Source: Tomocerus qinae (taxonomy: Eukaryota; Arthropoda; Collembola; Entomobryomorpha; Tomoceridae). From it: a stretch of 64,000 nucleotides of DNA. Below the pieces are notes generated by a model. The model did no database searches. It was not told the origin of the DNA and worked only from the letters and a program-made list of their open reading frames with translations. Below are positions 1 through 13,453 of the stretch, piece by piece (the first letter of the stretch is position 1; the number at the start of each line of letters is the position of its first letter). Made by a program: the position numbers and the translations under genes. The stretch covers positions 12,370,513 to 12,434,512 of the forward strand of contig CM034547.1 of the NCBI GenBank assembly GCA_020055645.1, given 5' to 3'.

Positions 1-59
1 TGCATTGCGCCACTGCACTCTGCCCATAATTCATACACCCAACCTCATGCACGGTAAAA

Positions 60-778
60 ATTTTATTCGTTTTTAATTGATGCGGGTGGATTTTAATGGG
101 GGTGTCGGGTGGTGCTGCTCGGGATTGTGGGCGTGGTCATGCGGGGGGGACTGCCGCGGATTGGGGAGTCTGTACCGGGGGTCTCACATTGGCTCTTTCC
201 CCGGGGTGCCTTACCATACCGCCGTGTATAGCCGCCGCCTGGCCTCTCTCTTGGTTTCGGGTGGGGCTATTTGATGGCTCCCATTGAAATCCTAGGACAC
301 ATGTCAACCGTGTCCAGGAATCAGTACTCAGAAATGAGGACTGCATGAAAGAGATGGGGAGCTGCAGAGCCAACCTGTCTCAACGTACTCCATTTACGTG
401 CGTAAGTGGGGATCATATTTTATGAGTAACCACTTCCCAAAGCAGCAGGTATACTGCCGACGTGGCAGCAAGAACTGCCAGAACCGGAGAATAGGGGGCT
501 AAAAGGAACCCTAGAATCCCAATCCCCCTGGACCGCAAGATGAGGTAGGTGGGGCGGGGTGCCCAATTTCGTTCTTTTCTTATTTTATTTTGTGGTGGCA
601 GGTGCTGCTGCTAAAACGCCATATCTAAGCACTGGTATGGTGTGGCAGAGCCTGCCGGGAATCAAAGTTGTCGCCAGGGGAGTTGGCAATAGGCCCGTAC
701 AGGCGGCCTGCGCCCTTGTCGTCAGTTCTACTCAATAGGCTGATGACAACCCCTTATAATACATACATACATACATAC
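60..778 (+). mobile_element. 3' end of a degraded non-LTR retrotransposon
   Basis: This stretch is clearly richer in G and C than its surroundings and ends in a short tandem tail of ACAT units (about 760-778), the usual end of many insect non-LTR elements. A related tail occurs again at about 925-1042. I see no reverse transcriptase reading frame here, only short open frames in several phases, so this is an untranslated or decayed 3' part. The clade cannot be fixed from the sequence. The left end may lie outside the window. Confidence 0.55.
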
Positions 779-879
779 AAGCCGAATGTTTGAGTTGTGA
801 AAGTGGAAACATATAGACAAAGGTTATCAGAACCAGCAAATATTGGTGGACGGTCATTAAAGTACCACAACAATGACTC

Positions 880-1042
880 TTAATGACTACTGACAGCCTT
901 AGGCTCCCCTGGCATTAAAACGACAATCTCAGTGTTGAGGGAGTTGGCAATGGGCCGTAAATGTGGCTTACGCCTACGCCCAGTACTATCATTCTCTAGT
1001 AAATCAGTAGGCAGTATACCCCATGCATACATGTACACACAC
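880..1042 (+). mobile_element. second, diverged non-LTR 3' tail
   Basis: The segment at about 930-1025 repeats the order of motifs found at 676-765: a GGGAGTTGGCAAT block, a GGCC-CGTA block, a CGCC(C/T)-rich stretch, a CA(A/G)TAGGC(A/T)G block and a final CATACAT run. It is a diverged second copy of the same retroelement tail lying directly downstream of the first. No coding sequence is seen. Confidence 0.45.
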
Positions 1043-3102
1043 TCTCAACCTCCTGGGTGGTCAGGGGCAACGTGAGGTTTTCATCTTAGATTTACTATTT
1101 TTGACCAATCTCCCAATTTTTGACTGTTCCACCTCCCAGCAAAATTCCATCATTCTCCTCTCCACCAGCCCCAAACAATATTAATATTTTATATTCAATA
1201 AAAGTGCCCTACCTCAAGAAAATGCCAGGGAATCATAATATTTTAAAGGGTTCTTATTGTGCCTCGGGAATTGGCATTGAATGCGATGTATGGGTATGAA
1301 TGGGGTATTTTTACAAACCCTATGTAAAGCATAATCCTAGATCCTGCATCCATCCTTAATTTATTTGGATACTTCGATTCTATGTATGCCTGTTTACCAA
1401 CTAGCAACTTCAGTGCATTTTATACTAACATATTCTATCAACACACAGTATTCAATGTATTAGAGAGTATTGATATAATATCAATATTATACTAGTGAAA
1501 ACCAACTATTTTTATTGCTTTAATTTTAAACACAGCGTTTTCTATTATTATTCGGTTGGACTCAAATCTGGAGGGAATGATTTTGATTGTGTGTAATGTG
1601 TACCCGACAGCCACCCTCCGCAGATCAGACCGCGAAACATAATGTCCCTGTAAAGTGAAAGAGCTGCGCGAGTTGGTTGCGTGTTATAGACGAGACTTCG
1701 TTTACTTTGGACAGAACTCCTACTAGAGTAGACTACACACTGAGAGGAGAGCTGCAGTTTGCTTTTTGGTTGCTTGATTGTCTGTGTGTTACTTGATTTG
1801 ATGGTAAAAATTGGTAAATGTAAAGGTCCTGGCCTGTTTAAAGGTGTTGTTATTATTATGTAATGTAGTGATGTAAACATACGACTAAATAACAACTACC
1901 ACCACTTAAGTTTTTTTGTGAACTCAATCAAGGTGAGAATTTTGAATTATGTTTGTTAGCAATATATACTTATGACCTTTAAAATATTGAAATGGTGATG
2001 AATAATATTCTTATTAAACTACTAACTCTGTTCTGTATAGCTAAATTAGGATTAACAATTAATAGGAGTTGTCGAGTTGTATATGTGTTTACTTGTTGTA
2101 CTCTGTACAAACTGGGCGATAAATCAACTTCAAAAAATATCCATAAACTTCCTTTTTCGTAAGAATTCGTCATTATTTGACTGACTGTAACCTGACTTTC
2201 CTTACACCTTTTGTCCGTCTGTATCTTATTATGGTCCAAAATCACGATATTTATTTATCTATATACAACACGAATACAAAATACTAAATAAACCAAGTAT
2301 GTTACGCTGTAGGTTAAGTTATTTATAATTATTTTGCGTGTGTTGTACTAAGTAAGTATCTTTGATTTTATCGTTTTAGCAATAACAATAATTATTTTGA
2401 TAAGTCAAATGGTAACTAAAAGTTTTTCACCTACAAGAAACCTACCTATAGCTATGGTCATTCAAACTTTGAACTTCAAACAATATTCTAGTTCTTTCCA
2501 GGTGAGTTGATTTGAAGATCGAGTTCTATACTTTCAACTTCAACTGTACGTGCATCCTAATCCTATGCTTCATGCTGCACTGATGACTGATCCTAATCTT
2601 AAATCTGATAACTGCTGTATATAATTTCGAGTTACATACAAACAAATACAAAATACAATATATATTATTGTATAGAAGGTATAATAATGCACAATGCACC
2701 CATAGACATGCCGATATGCTTTTAAACATTAAATATGGACTACATCATAAATAACTAAAATGCGTGTTATACAAGAAGGAATGCACTTCCAATTGGACAG
2801 CCTGTCTGACGTGATAATCCTTTTTTTTCAATCAGTTGTTTCCTAAATGTGTTAATTCGTTAAGTTCAAAATTCTGATGTCTGTATATGGAGTACAGACA
2901 ATCAACACAATGCAGGTTACAAGTCGCAAGTATAGACCTTTTTTGTATTTTTTGTGTACATTTGACAAAAAATGAGACCAAGTTATAATGTATGTTGTAC
3001 CGTGGTATTTCTTAATTTTTTATACATTTTATTACAGAAACTAATTTCTAGTTGCCCTCATCATCAGTTAAAATTATATTATTTTTTCTCTTTTCATTAC
3101 AG
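1043..3102. other. upstream region with a possible 5' UTR exon
   Basis: No convincing coding region. A segment of higher GC at about 1550-1931 ends in AATCAAG followed by GTGAGA (1932), a good splice donor, and could be a non-coding first exon of the zinc-finger gene at 3262-13453. That is an inference; the promoter is not identified. The remainder is AT-rich with scattered stop codons in all frames. Confidence 0.25.
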
Positions 3103-3261
3103 GCATAAAATCGTTAACATTGAACTCGGTGGAGCTGTGCTGTATAGTCTATGACAAAGTATGACCTATGAACCGATGTGCAGAAGGCTACTTGCAAATT
3201 ACAACGTGTTAAGATTTAATGGGCCAATTCTGAAGTATTATTACTCAAGCATCAATCACCA
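3103..3261 (+). other. 5' UTR part of the zinc-finger gene exon
   Basis: A pyrimidine-rich acceptor (TTTTCATTACAG, ending at 3102) opens an exon that runs to the GTAAGT donor at 3296. The first usable ATG is at 3262, so 3103-3261 would be untranslated leader. Confidence 0.5.
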
Positions 3262-6200
3262 ATGGTACAAATGAGCGGCCAGAATTTAAGAAATAGTAAG
3301 TGATCAATTATATAGCGATTTTTGAGCTTATTTTATTTTAAATCTCAATTCAATGGTTTAAAACAGTTTAATATTAGTAAGTAATATAATAGATAAGACA
3401 TTTCTACTTCTGTAAGCAATGTAGGTACACCTTAAATTAAGAGGAATGATTGTATGTATACATTATACATTACATAGTGGTAATTAGTAAGAGAATTATT
3501 ATTCATTTCAAAGCATATGGTGAATACTAATTGACAGATTGACATTTACTAAACTTACCCTACTTTAGTAATAAAAGGCTGTCAGTTCTTGTAAATCAGC
3601 ACTACCTTTTTGTGTGGGATTCTTTCTGGAATAAAGCCATAAGTTGTGAAGATACTTCAGCAACACTTCATTGAGCAGACAGCCTTTTGACCAAAGTGCA
3701 TGTTAAGTGCAGCTTCAGTGCTAAGATATTATTATATAATAATTGTCTCTGTCTATTGTCATTATCTAATATCTACTGATTACGTACAATTGTGAAGTAA
3801 TTAGTTACATGTGTAATGCTTATTATGTATAAGTTTGGTGAAAAAGTGAGGTATACAAATTTTTGACAATTGAAGACCTAGAATATAAAATGTAAAAACT
3901 ACAACATTTTATTAACTAATGGACTATAGACGTTACAAATGTTTGTGCTCGTGTTGATATTGATATTCGATTATATTAAAACCTTTTCATTCTTTCATTG
4001 CCCTTGGTCTATATATTGTTATGCCTTCTACCAGAGTCTTTTGATATTTTACTGTGGATGAAGTTATTATAAGTTTTTAATTTTCTACCATCCTCAGTTT
4101 ATTTTTTGCTAGTAAATTGTACTAACATAAATGATATTATAGTAAATGGATAGTTGAACATAGATTGTGCTTCTAGTAGAATAGACGTGTTGATGTGTAA
4201 TAAATAATTGCAAAATTACACTAATTGCTTCCAGTATAATGAAATATTTATTTACGTATTGTAACAATATTAAAAACCATATTTTTATTATGTAGTTGAG
4301 TGGCTTAGTGTGATTAATATTTGCTTTTTTGCAAATTTTTGCTTAAATATACAATGAGTAATTGGCTATAGCTTTATAGTTTTTGTGGAGTACTAACCAG
4401 AACTTTAATCATTTAAATATTGATACATCGAGACCTTCGAGATATCGAGAGACATTATCTTATAAATAATGAATTGTTATAGAATGAAAATTGGAAAGGT
4501 TTATCACATTCATAATTCCCCAGAGATGGTCTATATTGTATATTGTGTGGAACACTGATTGTGAAAATAACTTTGCCTGCTGTATGACAGTTTAAAATTA
4601 TTAAAGTATACATAAATTGAATATTCAATAATATTCATAGTGGTGTAAATTCTTGAGAATACAGCGAAGCAAAGAAAACTTATTTAAGAAAAAAATTCAT
4701 GATGGGAACTTATTCTCACAGGTGGGAGAGACTATTGTGTGTTAAATATGACGAGTATACCAATTTGCAATGTGTTAGTGTTGCAGCCAGCATTTTAATT
4801 CATTACGAATTGACTCTTAACGTGCAAAATACAAATAAGTTTGTGTGCCAGTGGTATGTAGAATTATAGAATTGGATTACCTTGGGTAATGTCCAGCCTT
4901 TATTATTGATATTGTTATAAAATACAGAGTATAGCAGTTTAATGTAATACATTATGTCTGTTTGTTACACGTACGTGTACAAAACAAGTAGACAAGGATA
5001 GTATTGTATTATAATGTATTATGCAGTGTGATGTGAGTGCACTAAATAATGCTAGTGATATCATATTATATTATTTTATCACTTCTAAAACATTTTCCTT
5101 CCTCACTCTCAGTGTCGTAGTGACTTTGATTTGTAAAGTTAGTGCTATAAAATCTGTCGTTAATATTTTATAAGTTCTATAATTTCTGGTAGCTAATAAG
5201 TACTAATGTTAATTTATCAGGTTGTAAAAGTGCATAGAGCTATTTAGTTTAGCCTTTTTTGGACATTGTACGCGTAAACTGAGATGTGAATACCAAATAA
5301 TAAAACAAAGCTAATGTTAATCATCATTTTCCAAAATAGAGCCTGAACGAGCTTCAATTGAATTGAATTCAGATTCGAAAGGTGACGGCATCGACTCTTC
5401 ATCTGACGAAAGGCAATGGACGTGCAACATTTGCTTGCAGAATGAAATATATACAGACTTTCAAACTTTTACTTTACACATGGAAACCCATTTAGGAGGT
5501 TATCCATCAAGATGCAGAGTTTGTTTCGCCCAGTTTGCTACCCATTCGGAGTTAGGCATACACATAAAGTATAAACACATAACTGGCCTTCAAAGCACAG
5601 GACGTTTGCGGTCAGAAACAAACAATAATTTAGACAGTGAATGGAACGCTGCAAATAGCAATAAAAGCGAAACTATCTCTGTCGATGAGTCAGTTGAGTC
5701 AGTGGCCCGCCCTCAAAAGCCGACACGGAAATGTCCAAGTCAATTTAGGAAATATACTAAACAACGACGCAATGATCTATCTACTTCTACAAACTCGACG
5801 TCTGAGTTAATTGCTGATAATTTCAATCCGATTAGAGCCTATTCCAAAAGTTATGGCACAGCATCAAGAAAAAAGAAACCTATTCCTCTGATAAACTATT
5901 GCTACCTTTGTAAAGTTGATTTTGAATGTTATGATGCCTGGAGAAAACATGCAGTCTTTGATCACATTATTTCGAAAAAACCGTTCCCCATAGTGGAAAT
6001 GAACTATGTTGATGTGACTGCTTCTCAAGCTGGAGTTCCAACTGCTATAACCACAACTAGTAAAGAAGGAGTTACAAAAGAATTAAAGTTGACCTTTAGT
6101 AAAGCTAAAGGTAGCTATGTGGTAAAAAAGTGCTCGATATCTTCTGATTCGGACTGCCCGGATGTTGGCTTATCGTCGGCGTCAACTTCCACAGAAATTC

Positions 6201-9200
6201 TTTCTTCTTCGGAAGGATTAAGTTTAGACGACAATACTTCAAACGACATATCCCGTCGCAGAAAGCACCGAGGTAGAAGACACTCGTCGGCGAGTAGTAA
6301 TACAAGTGTTTTGAATTCTGAGAAATCAACTTTGTTAGAACATAGTCTTCAAAGTGAAGTTTGTGCTACAGATACCGGTATCTCGAAAATTAGAACTAGG
6401 AGTAGTTCCACAGATATTTGTGATAATGAAACTGATACTTTAACTGAAAGCGTAGACAAAGAAAATAATTTTCCTTCTGATGAGAATTTACTAACAGAAC
6501 TTGGTAATAATCAAGATACTGTATCAAAATCTTCCACAGAAGACCCTAGCTTAATTTCCGGCATTTGTGACGAACAACAGGCGTCAGATTTTGATCAGGG
6601 GACAAATCCGAACCATAGCGTAAATATTTTGCAACATGATTCTTTCGACTTGGAATCAGCGTCTCCTAACCCTGATAATATTGAAAAAGTAATCCACCAG
6701 GAAGAGTTACTAAGTAGTACAGAAGCTGTTACTGAAGATACTGACGCATTTGTGTGTACAGCCGCAGTCTCAACCAACGACGAAGCCATCAGTGGTGATG
6801 GTGGTTACAGTTTTTGCGAAAAAGAATCCCCTGTTGAAGACTCCTATATTTTAGGCCTCGCCACAGAAAAGGAAGTGGACTCACATCTTTTAATGGGGCA
6901 TGTAAGTGTAAATACTATTCATTTTGACTACTATAACATTAGTTATATGTATATTTATCTAGCCGTCTACACTACACTCTACAGCTTTCGATCAGACATA
7001 TTTCTCTATTCCTTAAAAGATAACAAGGTATTTTTGAGACGTGGGTGTTAAATAATTTATTGAATTCCTTTGTGGATCCAATTTACGAAATCTCTCTCTT
7101 CGTAAATTGGCAGCATTGTAAATGCCTGCATCACTGATAAAAGTAAATACTTCTGCTCTGGTTAGCATATTAAAATCTTGCAGATAGAAGTACACTCAGC
7201 ACAAAGAGATCGGCATATTGTTTTATGATATTATTCGGACAGTTTTAGCTCCAAAGTCTCCAGTGCAGTGATATAACTGGCAATATGTTACGGAGCACAC
7301 TCAGCCGGCACACAGCCTTTGTAATTCGGCGTAAAGCAGGTCTGCCTACATTATGTATTTATACACATCCAGAGGGTCTTGATTCTAATTAGGTTCGATC
7401 ACCAATTAATCCTTTTGAGCATTTCATCACTGTGAATTTAAATTATTTGACATTCATTTTTCCAGTTGGATGCAGGTATATAATTATTTGACGTAAAGCA
7501 AGATTTATGATCTTATTTTGCAAAGCTGGTCTAAGTTCAATTAAGTATTATGATAAGCTTTCTATTTCTATCACTGTTTACTGCGTTTACGTATTGACTT
7601 TTCATTGCTTTGCTTGTTTATCGTTTTCAGTTTCAGTACGATAATTATTGTTCTAGAAGAGTGTACTGTCTAGCCTGTATGTAAGCTGTATTTGTATGTA
7701 GATTGTGTATATGTCTTGAATGTGTAACCACTTGTAAATGCTTCGAGAAAGGTAAAGAGATAATGTGTGTTGCTTTTATACTATCTCCATCATATAAGCA
7801 ATATACATTACTCAAATATATTATATTGGTTTTGGTTTTAGTGCATTTAGTTGTGTAATTGTGAGGCTCATATGTTAATGTTTATTTGTTATGTAATGAA
7901 TACATTTTACACATATAAAATACGTGAATATTACGTTGAAATAGTGTTGTATATATGCTATATACAATGCATTTGTATTAATATATACGTATTTATAAAT
8001 GATATATGACTGACTATAGGGAGATTTAGATTTTAAAAGTGTCCGAGTATATTTGATATGATCGGCTGAACATTAATTATTGTGGGTTATAAATCTACAT
8101 ATACCATACCACGTAAGTACAATGTTGAAAAGTTATACTGTGTTGATAAATTATGCATAAAACAATCATTTATTAATTACACAACCAGACATAATTCAGT
8201 TCAAGTGCCAAAAAGTACTTAAACACGGTATTTACAACTGCTTGAACTGTATTCCAGGTTCATGTAAAAAATGCTTTACTTTACATAGAACAAAAATTAT
8301 ACTACGTACTTCAGTTTAACTTACCCACTCATACACGTGTCGTAAAGTCATTGACACACAATTGAAATATAAGTTTCAATAAGGCGTGTTATAATGAAAA
8401 GCATCAACATAAAAATTGAGAGCTTTCTTCAAAACCTTGACTGATATTACGGGCTAGACGCCTTACTTGATACTTTTTTTGTTAGGATATGTTATGTACA
8501 ATCTGTAATCTGTACAAGTACAAGGCAAAGTATAGACATTTTTTCTCTTGTCCAAGAACAGTTTAATTTCATGAAATTATATGGGCAGGGCTCCTTAATT
8601 CGAGGAAAATTATTTATAACATGTACTAGTTGGAAAAAATATATAATTTATTTTGGCAAATAACGTTTAGGAGCTGTATCATTCAAATTCAAAACTCAAA
8701 TTGTCTCTAATTGAAATTGATTTTTGGAGAGTGAACATATACATTAGGAAAATAACCTGCTTAATTTGTATTTACGTAAGATGATATTGATACCAGGTAT
8801 ATGGTATTATAATTTATAATTACAGGTAGGAACCTATTGTATGTACTTATTTATACTTAAAATAAAAATAGATATAAGGTTCTACCAAAAACTAAATAAT
8901 TTAAGATACCAGGACCTAAGAATTTTGGAAAAATGACAAAAACAAGTGGGATGTGTCTGACTGAAATTACCTGGAATTGAGGGACCTAATAATATAGTCG
9001 GGTAAAGAAATTACTCATGATTTCCGTCAACATTAATTTATGTGAAGAGGTAGTCAGTATTGGTAAGGTAGTATTATATAGCAGCCAATGTCATAAATTA
9101 ATCATGGAAAAATTCCCCGATACCATACTTTATTTCTACCTTTACAGTTGAGCATTAGCTAGAACCACGTAGGCACCAACGTATTCCAAATAGTTCCATA

Positions 9201-12200
9201 GAACTGTGTCGTTATGTTTTGCTTTTAGAGTTTCGAGTAGTAACAAACTAATAAAAGCAAAGCTATATCGCGTGTTTCCACTATGAAGAGAATGTAGTTC
9301 AGTCAGTATAACTGTTTAACTCTGTCTCGACACAGTCTACTACTGGGCACCTACAGACATTATTTCATTTTCGTTGTTTTATTCATAAATCTTAAATAAT
9401 GTAATCGAATTTAGTGAGTGCTTGCCGAATAAAATGAAAACACGTAAGTGTTCGAGAGAGCTTATAACATTAAATGTAGATGTAACTTCTTTACAGGAGT
9501 TGAGTTCAAATGCAGTCGATTGGAATCCTATAATGTCCTAAAGAAGTGACTGGATATAATTTATACATTTAGGCTGTCTACCTTGTGCATACGTTTAGTT
9601 GGCAAATATTATGCAAATATTGAATTGTTTGCAAATATATTTTCTTTCCTCAGTTAGTTATCTGGTAGCGATATGTAAGTCTACACTGATATGTAGGTAC
9701 CTCTTTGATGTACATACATATGTACATACGTAATGACATTCATGTCTCTTTTTACATGTGGTATTATAATATATAGAACTTGATTGGGGTATATACACTC
9801 GTGTGACATCCTTATTATTGACAGTGTTTAAATTAAAAACTATTCTTTTTAATGCAGGAGGGAATTGAGTTGTCGATTTCCGAGTCCATTCTGCCAATAA
9901 CCGACGAAGAAAGAGGTGACGTCATGATTTCCGAAGAAAACCCTAGTGTTAGTGCCAAGTCAGTTGTGAGTAGCGAAGTGTTTGCTAACAATATGGTACA
10001 TCCAATTAGTCCAAATAACGCCAGTGAAACTGCTCAAGGGAATTCCAGGTCTGCTGTAGCAGACGAAGAAAGCGGCTGTAATGGTGATGAAGATATGACG
10101 GCAGAAAATCATCAGTTGGTACGCTCTAGATTACATGCGTCTTCGGTTCATAGCGAAAATACTGATATTCATGACGGGGAAGCAACCACGAATATGGAAG
10201 AGGACTATCATGATTCCAGAGACAATGCTGATGAAGATCATGATAGTCAAGACGAGAACTCTAATCAAAATGAGAACGAAATTTCTGAGACAGATACACA
10301 AAATAACGACGAAGAGACATGTGATCGACCTCAAAACGAAACAACTTCGGAAGAAATTATTACAGGAGATGGAATTGTTAACGACGAATTTCAATGTAAG
10401 GTCTGCCATGAAAATTTTGACTGCGACGACGATTTAGAAGAGCATTTCGCCCGAGAACATTTCAGAGTATCAGTGTCAAGTAATTTACTGGAGCCTGAAA
10501 GTCCATATCCTCCGTCTGTGATGTCCCAGAGTATGGATACATCCGATATAGGGAACGAAACCAGGACCGCAGATGATCCTCCACCACAACAACATGTCAA
10601 TATACACAATCGCCCTGAACATGGTCAAACTGCAAATGAAAACGGCCTTGCTCAACTATTAATGAGAGGAAATGGGATGATAGCAAATCCTATCCACCCT
10701 GCCAACAGAGGAAGTGCGACAACAATTTCTCCCAACCAATATCAACATAATCAGCCACCGAGACCAATGATCCCACCCAGAAACTTATCCCCAATTTCTC
10801 CACCAACACAATTCGGCCCAGGTAATGCTTAGCTCTCATCATTTTTATACTCAACTTATGCGATGCTTAAAAATGCTTCATTTCATTGCACTATAAATAA
10901 GATTTCTCTTTTTAAGTCGAACGAAAAAACTCTATGCAACTTTCACTTGTACAAAATGAGAATTGTTATTATTGATTTGTTCTTGAAACCTATTTGTTAA
11001 AGTTATGCCCGAGTATTCAAAAATAAAAAGTGGGTCTAATAGCACCAATTGTGTAGTAAAATAGTTTGCGAAGGTTTATTTGATGATCGGGTGAACATTA
11101 ATTGCCGGTTATAAATCTACGTATATCACGTAAGCAAAAAGTTGAAGTTGTGCTGTTGAATTATGTATAAATCAATTATTTATTAATTGCATAACTACAC
11201 GTTATTCAGTGGGTAAATGGAAGTTGTTGTAAGCTCAAAAAGAATTCTCATTTGCATGTAAAAGTTTATAAACACGTTCAGTTACCGCTTATTTATACTG
11301 TAAGTATAACAAAATGACATATAATTGTTGTTCTCAATGTTAATGTGATTATTTTAATTATAGCTATCCCAGCTCCAACAAGACCCACCTTGAGTACAGC
11401 ACAAGTAAATTATTTGATGAATCAGCATGCACACCCTAATCATCAGATTGGCCCTAGGAGTAGTATGGGCCCAGGAAGACCCCCACTAGTAATGAATCCC
11501 GGTATGCAAAGAATGGGTGGCATCAGCATAAACTCAGCACATCATCATAATAATATGTACCCGACGTCTCTACACCATGCCCTTACAAACCCGAATGATA
11601 ATCAGAACAGACGCATGGCTCCTACAAGTGCAATAAGGCATACTCCTGGAAATGATACTGGACCTCGTATTGTGGAAGTATCTTCAATGCACCGTCCTCA
11701 AATGTATGGAAATCAGATGAACTTGAGTCAGACGTACCAGCAACAAGTGCAACAACATCAGATTCAGCAACACCAACAGCAGCAACAGCATCAGCAACAC
11801 CAGCAGCAACGATACATTCAACAACACCAACTTCAGCAGCAACAGCAAATACAAATACAGCAACGGCAACAGTTGATCCATCAGCAACAACAAGCTGCAG
11901 CGCTGAAACAACAACAAGCTCATCTTCAACAGCAACAAGTTGCAATGCGATGTGATGACCAACAACAAATGATTCGAGTGACAAATGTTCGGGGAGGGGC
12001 TCAGGTACAACCGATAAGACATTCATCCATTCTTCAAGGAAAGCGTACAGCTTCGACAGAATTAAATGAGCACGACCGAGCTAAACAGGCAAGGCTTGAA
12101 ATTAGTGTTGCAAGTGGTGGAATGCAAATGACACCAACCCCTTTTGTAGGACCTCGTTCTAGAATGCCTGTTTCTGTGAATCAGGGTACTTCCTCGGAGG

Positions 12201-13453
12201 TAACTATTACCCCTAGAGTGAATGTAGGTCAAGTGATAAGCACTCCTGATACTCCACCTCCTCTTGATAGAAATGTGGCAGCTGCTATTGGTTCTGTAGG
12301 AACGTCAGGGATGAACAGTGTTCGTCTGGGCACTTCTATTACATTGAGTGTTTGTCCAGGTAACGAAACGGTAGGACAAAATGGCAGGTGTTCCTCCGGG
12401 GGATCTTCTGGCTCAATCTCCCCAGTAGTTTTAAATAATTTAAATTCATCGAATGTGGCATCTGCCTTGGCTGTAAGGGGCGTTACTGTTACACCTGCCT
12501 CTCCTCCAATAGCAATGGGAAGAGGATCTCCAAATTGTGACACATCTCCAAGAAGTAGTCCAACCGGTCCATATTCAGTTATACGCGCTGCACCCCCCAA
12601 TAGCATAAGTCCTGTACGAAACTACAGTCCTCCTAATATGGTTCCAGTGTCTATCAGTAGTGTCAATAATATTCCCTCCACGGGATTCAACCAATTCGCT
12701 GTTCCGAAAGTCCCTGCTCCTCGGGCTGCCCTCGCCTCGCCAGGAGCACTAGTAAATAATGTCACTGAGAGGCCTAGTCGTCCGCCCACTGTTGATTTGA
12801 CTGATGATGATGTTATGCAACACAATTTAGAAAATCAAGGAAGACCCACTAGACCAATGGAACCCTCCCGTCACATTAGAGCTCCCTACAGTTGTTCCGT
12901 CTGTCATATGAACTTTAACTCACTTAATGTATTGGAATCACACAGATATTCTGCTCATGGTATTGGAAATGCAAATATAAACTCTGCCATTCGTCAACCT
13001 CAGCCTATACAGCCAAGGGCTAATCCTGTTTCTGTCCGAGATCAAAGAATTAGTCCCAATTCTTCTCTCGCCCAAATAACCCGAACTATAAATACAAGAC
13101 CTCCTCCTCCTCCACAACTTCAACAGATGCGTGCACAGATGCAAGCTCAGTCAGGGTCCCCCAATCCTAAATATTTGTATATTCCACTCCTGGACTTAAG
13201 TAGATTGGATGCTAACAAATTACGGCGACTAGAAGATTTGGGAATTTCTAATGTAGTGCCTTTGCATGGAAATGAGGCAGCAGCCGGACAAATGGGGATT
13301 CCTATTATGAATTTGAGAAACGATGGACAAAGTGCTCATGTCCCATGGGATTGTGTATTACCCGTGGGACCTACTCATCCCACCTCTAATCTTCTAGGCA
13401 ATAGCACTAACCCTGCAACTGGACAAAGCATGCATATGAATCGTCCTCATTGA
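3262..13453 (+). CDS. large C2H2 zinc-finger protein, glutamine-rich (1549 aa)
   Basis: Coding exons: 3262-3295, 5340-6901, 9858-10821 and 11364-13453. All junctions are GT/AG and in phase, giving 4650 nt. The start is the ATG at 3262, whose 11 codons splice in frame into the large second exon. Classic C2H2 fingers lie at about residues 40-62, 70-91, 198-222, 709-733 and 1362-1387, widely spaced rather than in a tandem array. Exon 2 is serine- and acid-rich, exon 3 has a very acidic N-terminal half, and exon 4 has a glutamine/histidine tract (about residues 979-1050) followed by Pro/Ser/Gly-rich sequence. A VDLTDDD motif near residue 1328 resembles a SUMO-interacting motif. The C-terminus (YIPLLDLSRL and after) looks folded and is not recognised. 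The protein is probably a nuclear DNA- or chromatin-binding regulator. No orthologue is named with confidence. Confidence 0.85.
8055..8200 (+). repeat. intronic repeat, copy 1
   Basis: This segment in the intron between coding exons 2 and 3 is similar over about 130 bases to 11078-11211 in the next intron (shared blocks GGTTATAAATCTAC, ATTTATTAATT, ATTCAG). The order is the same and the copies differ by scattered substitutions and small gaps. Confidence 0.7.
11078..11211 (+). repeat. intronic repeat, copy 2
   Basis: This is the second copy of the roughly 130-base segment at 8055-8200, in direct orientation, in the intron between coding exons 3 and 4. Its nature (old transposon piece or local duplication) is not clear. 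Confidence 0.7.
11740..11960 (+). repeat. CAG/CAA-type glutamine-coding repeat inside exon 4
   Basis: Impure CAA/CAG/CAT/CAC triplet repeat encoding Gln and His within the zinc-finger protein. The mixed codons limit slippage, and the tract is in frame. Confidence 0.8.

Noticed and set aside
77..373. Overlapping open frames on both strands in the GC-rich left end
   Set aside because: Chance frames caused by high GC in a retroelement 3' region; no reverse transcriptase or nuclease motifs.
6902..7051. Extension of the zinc-finger exon to the stop at 7051
   Set aside because: A strong GTAAGT donor at 6902 and an in-phase next exon at 9858 with another C2H2 finger favour splicing. Intron retention would give a truncated form but has no support here.
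11622..12026. Minus-strand frames opposite the glutamine tract
   Set aside because: Leu/Val-rich translations of the reverse of CAA/CAG repeats.
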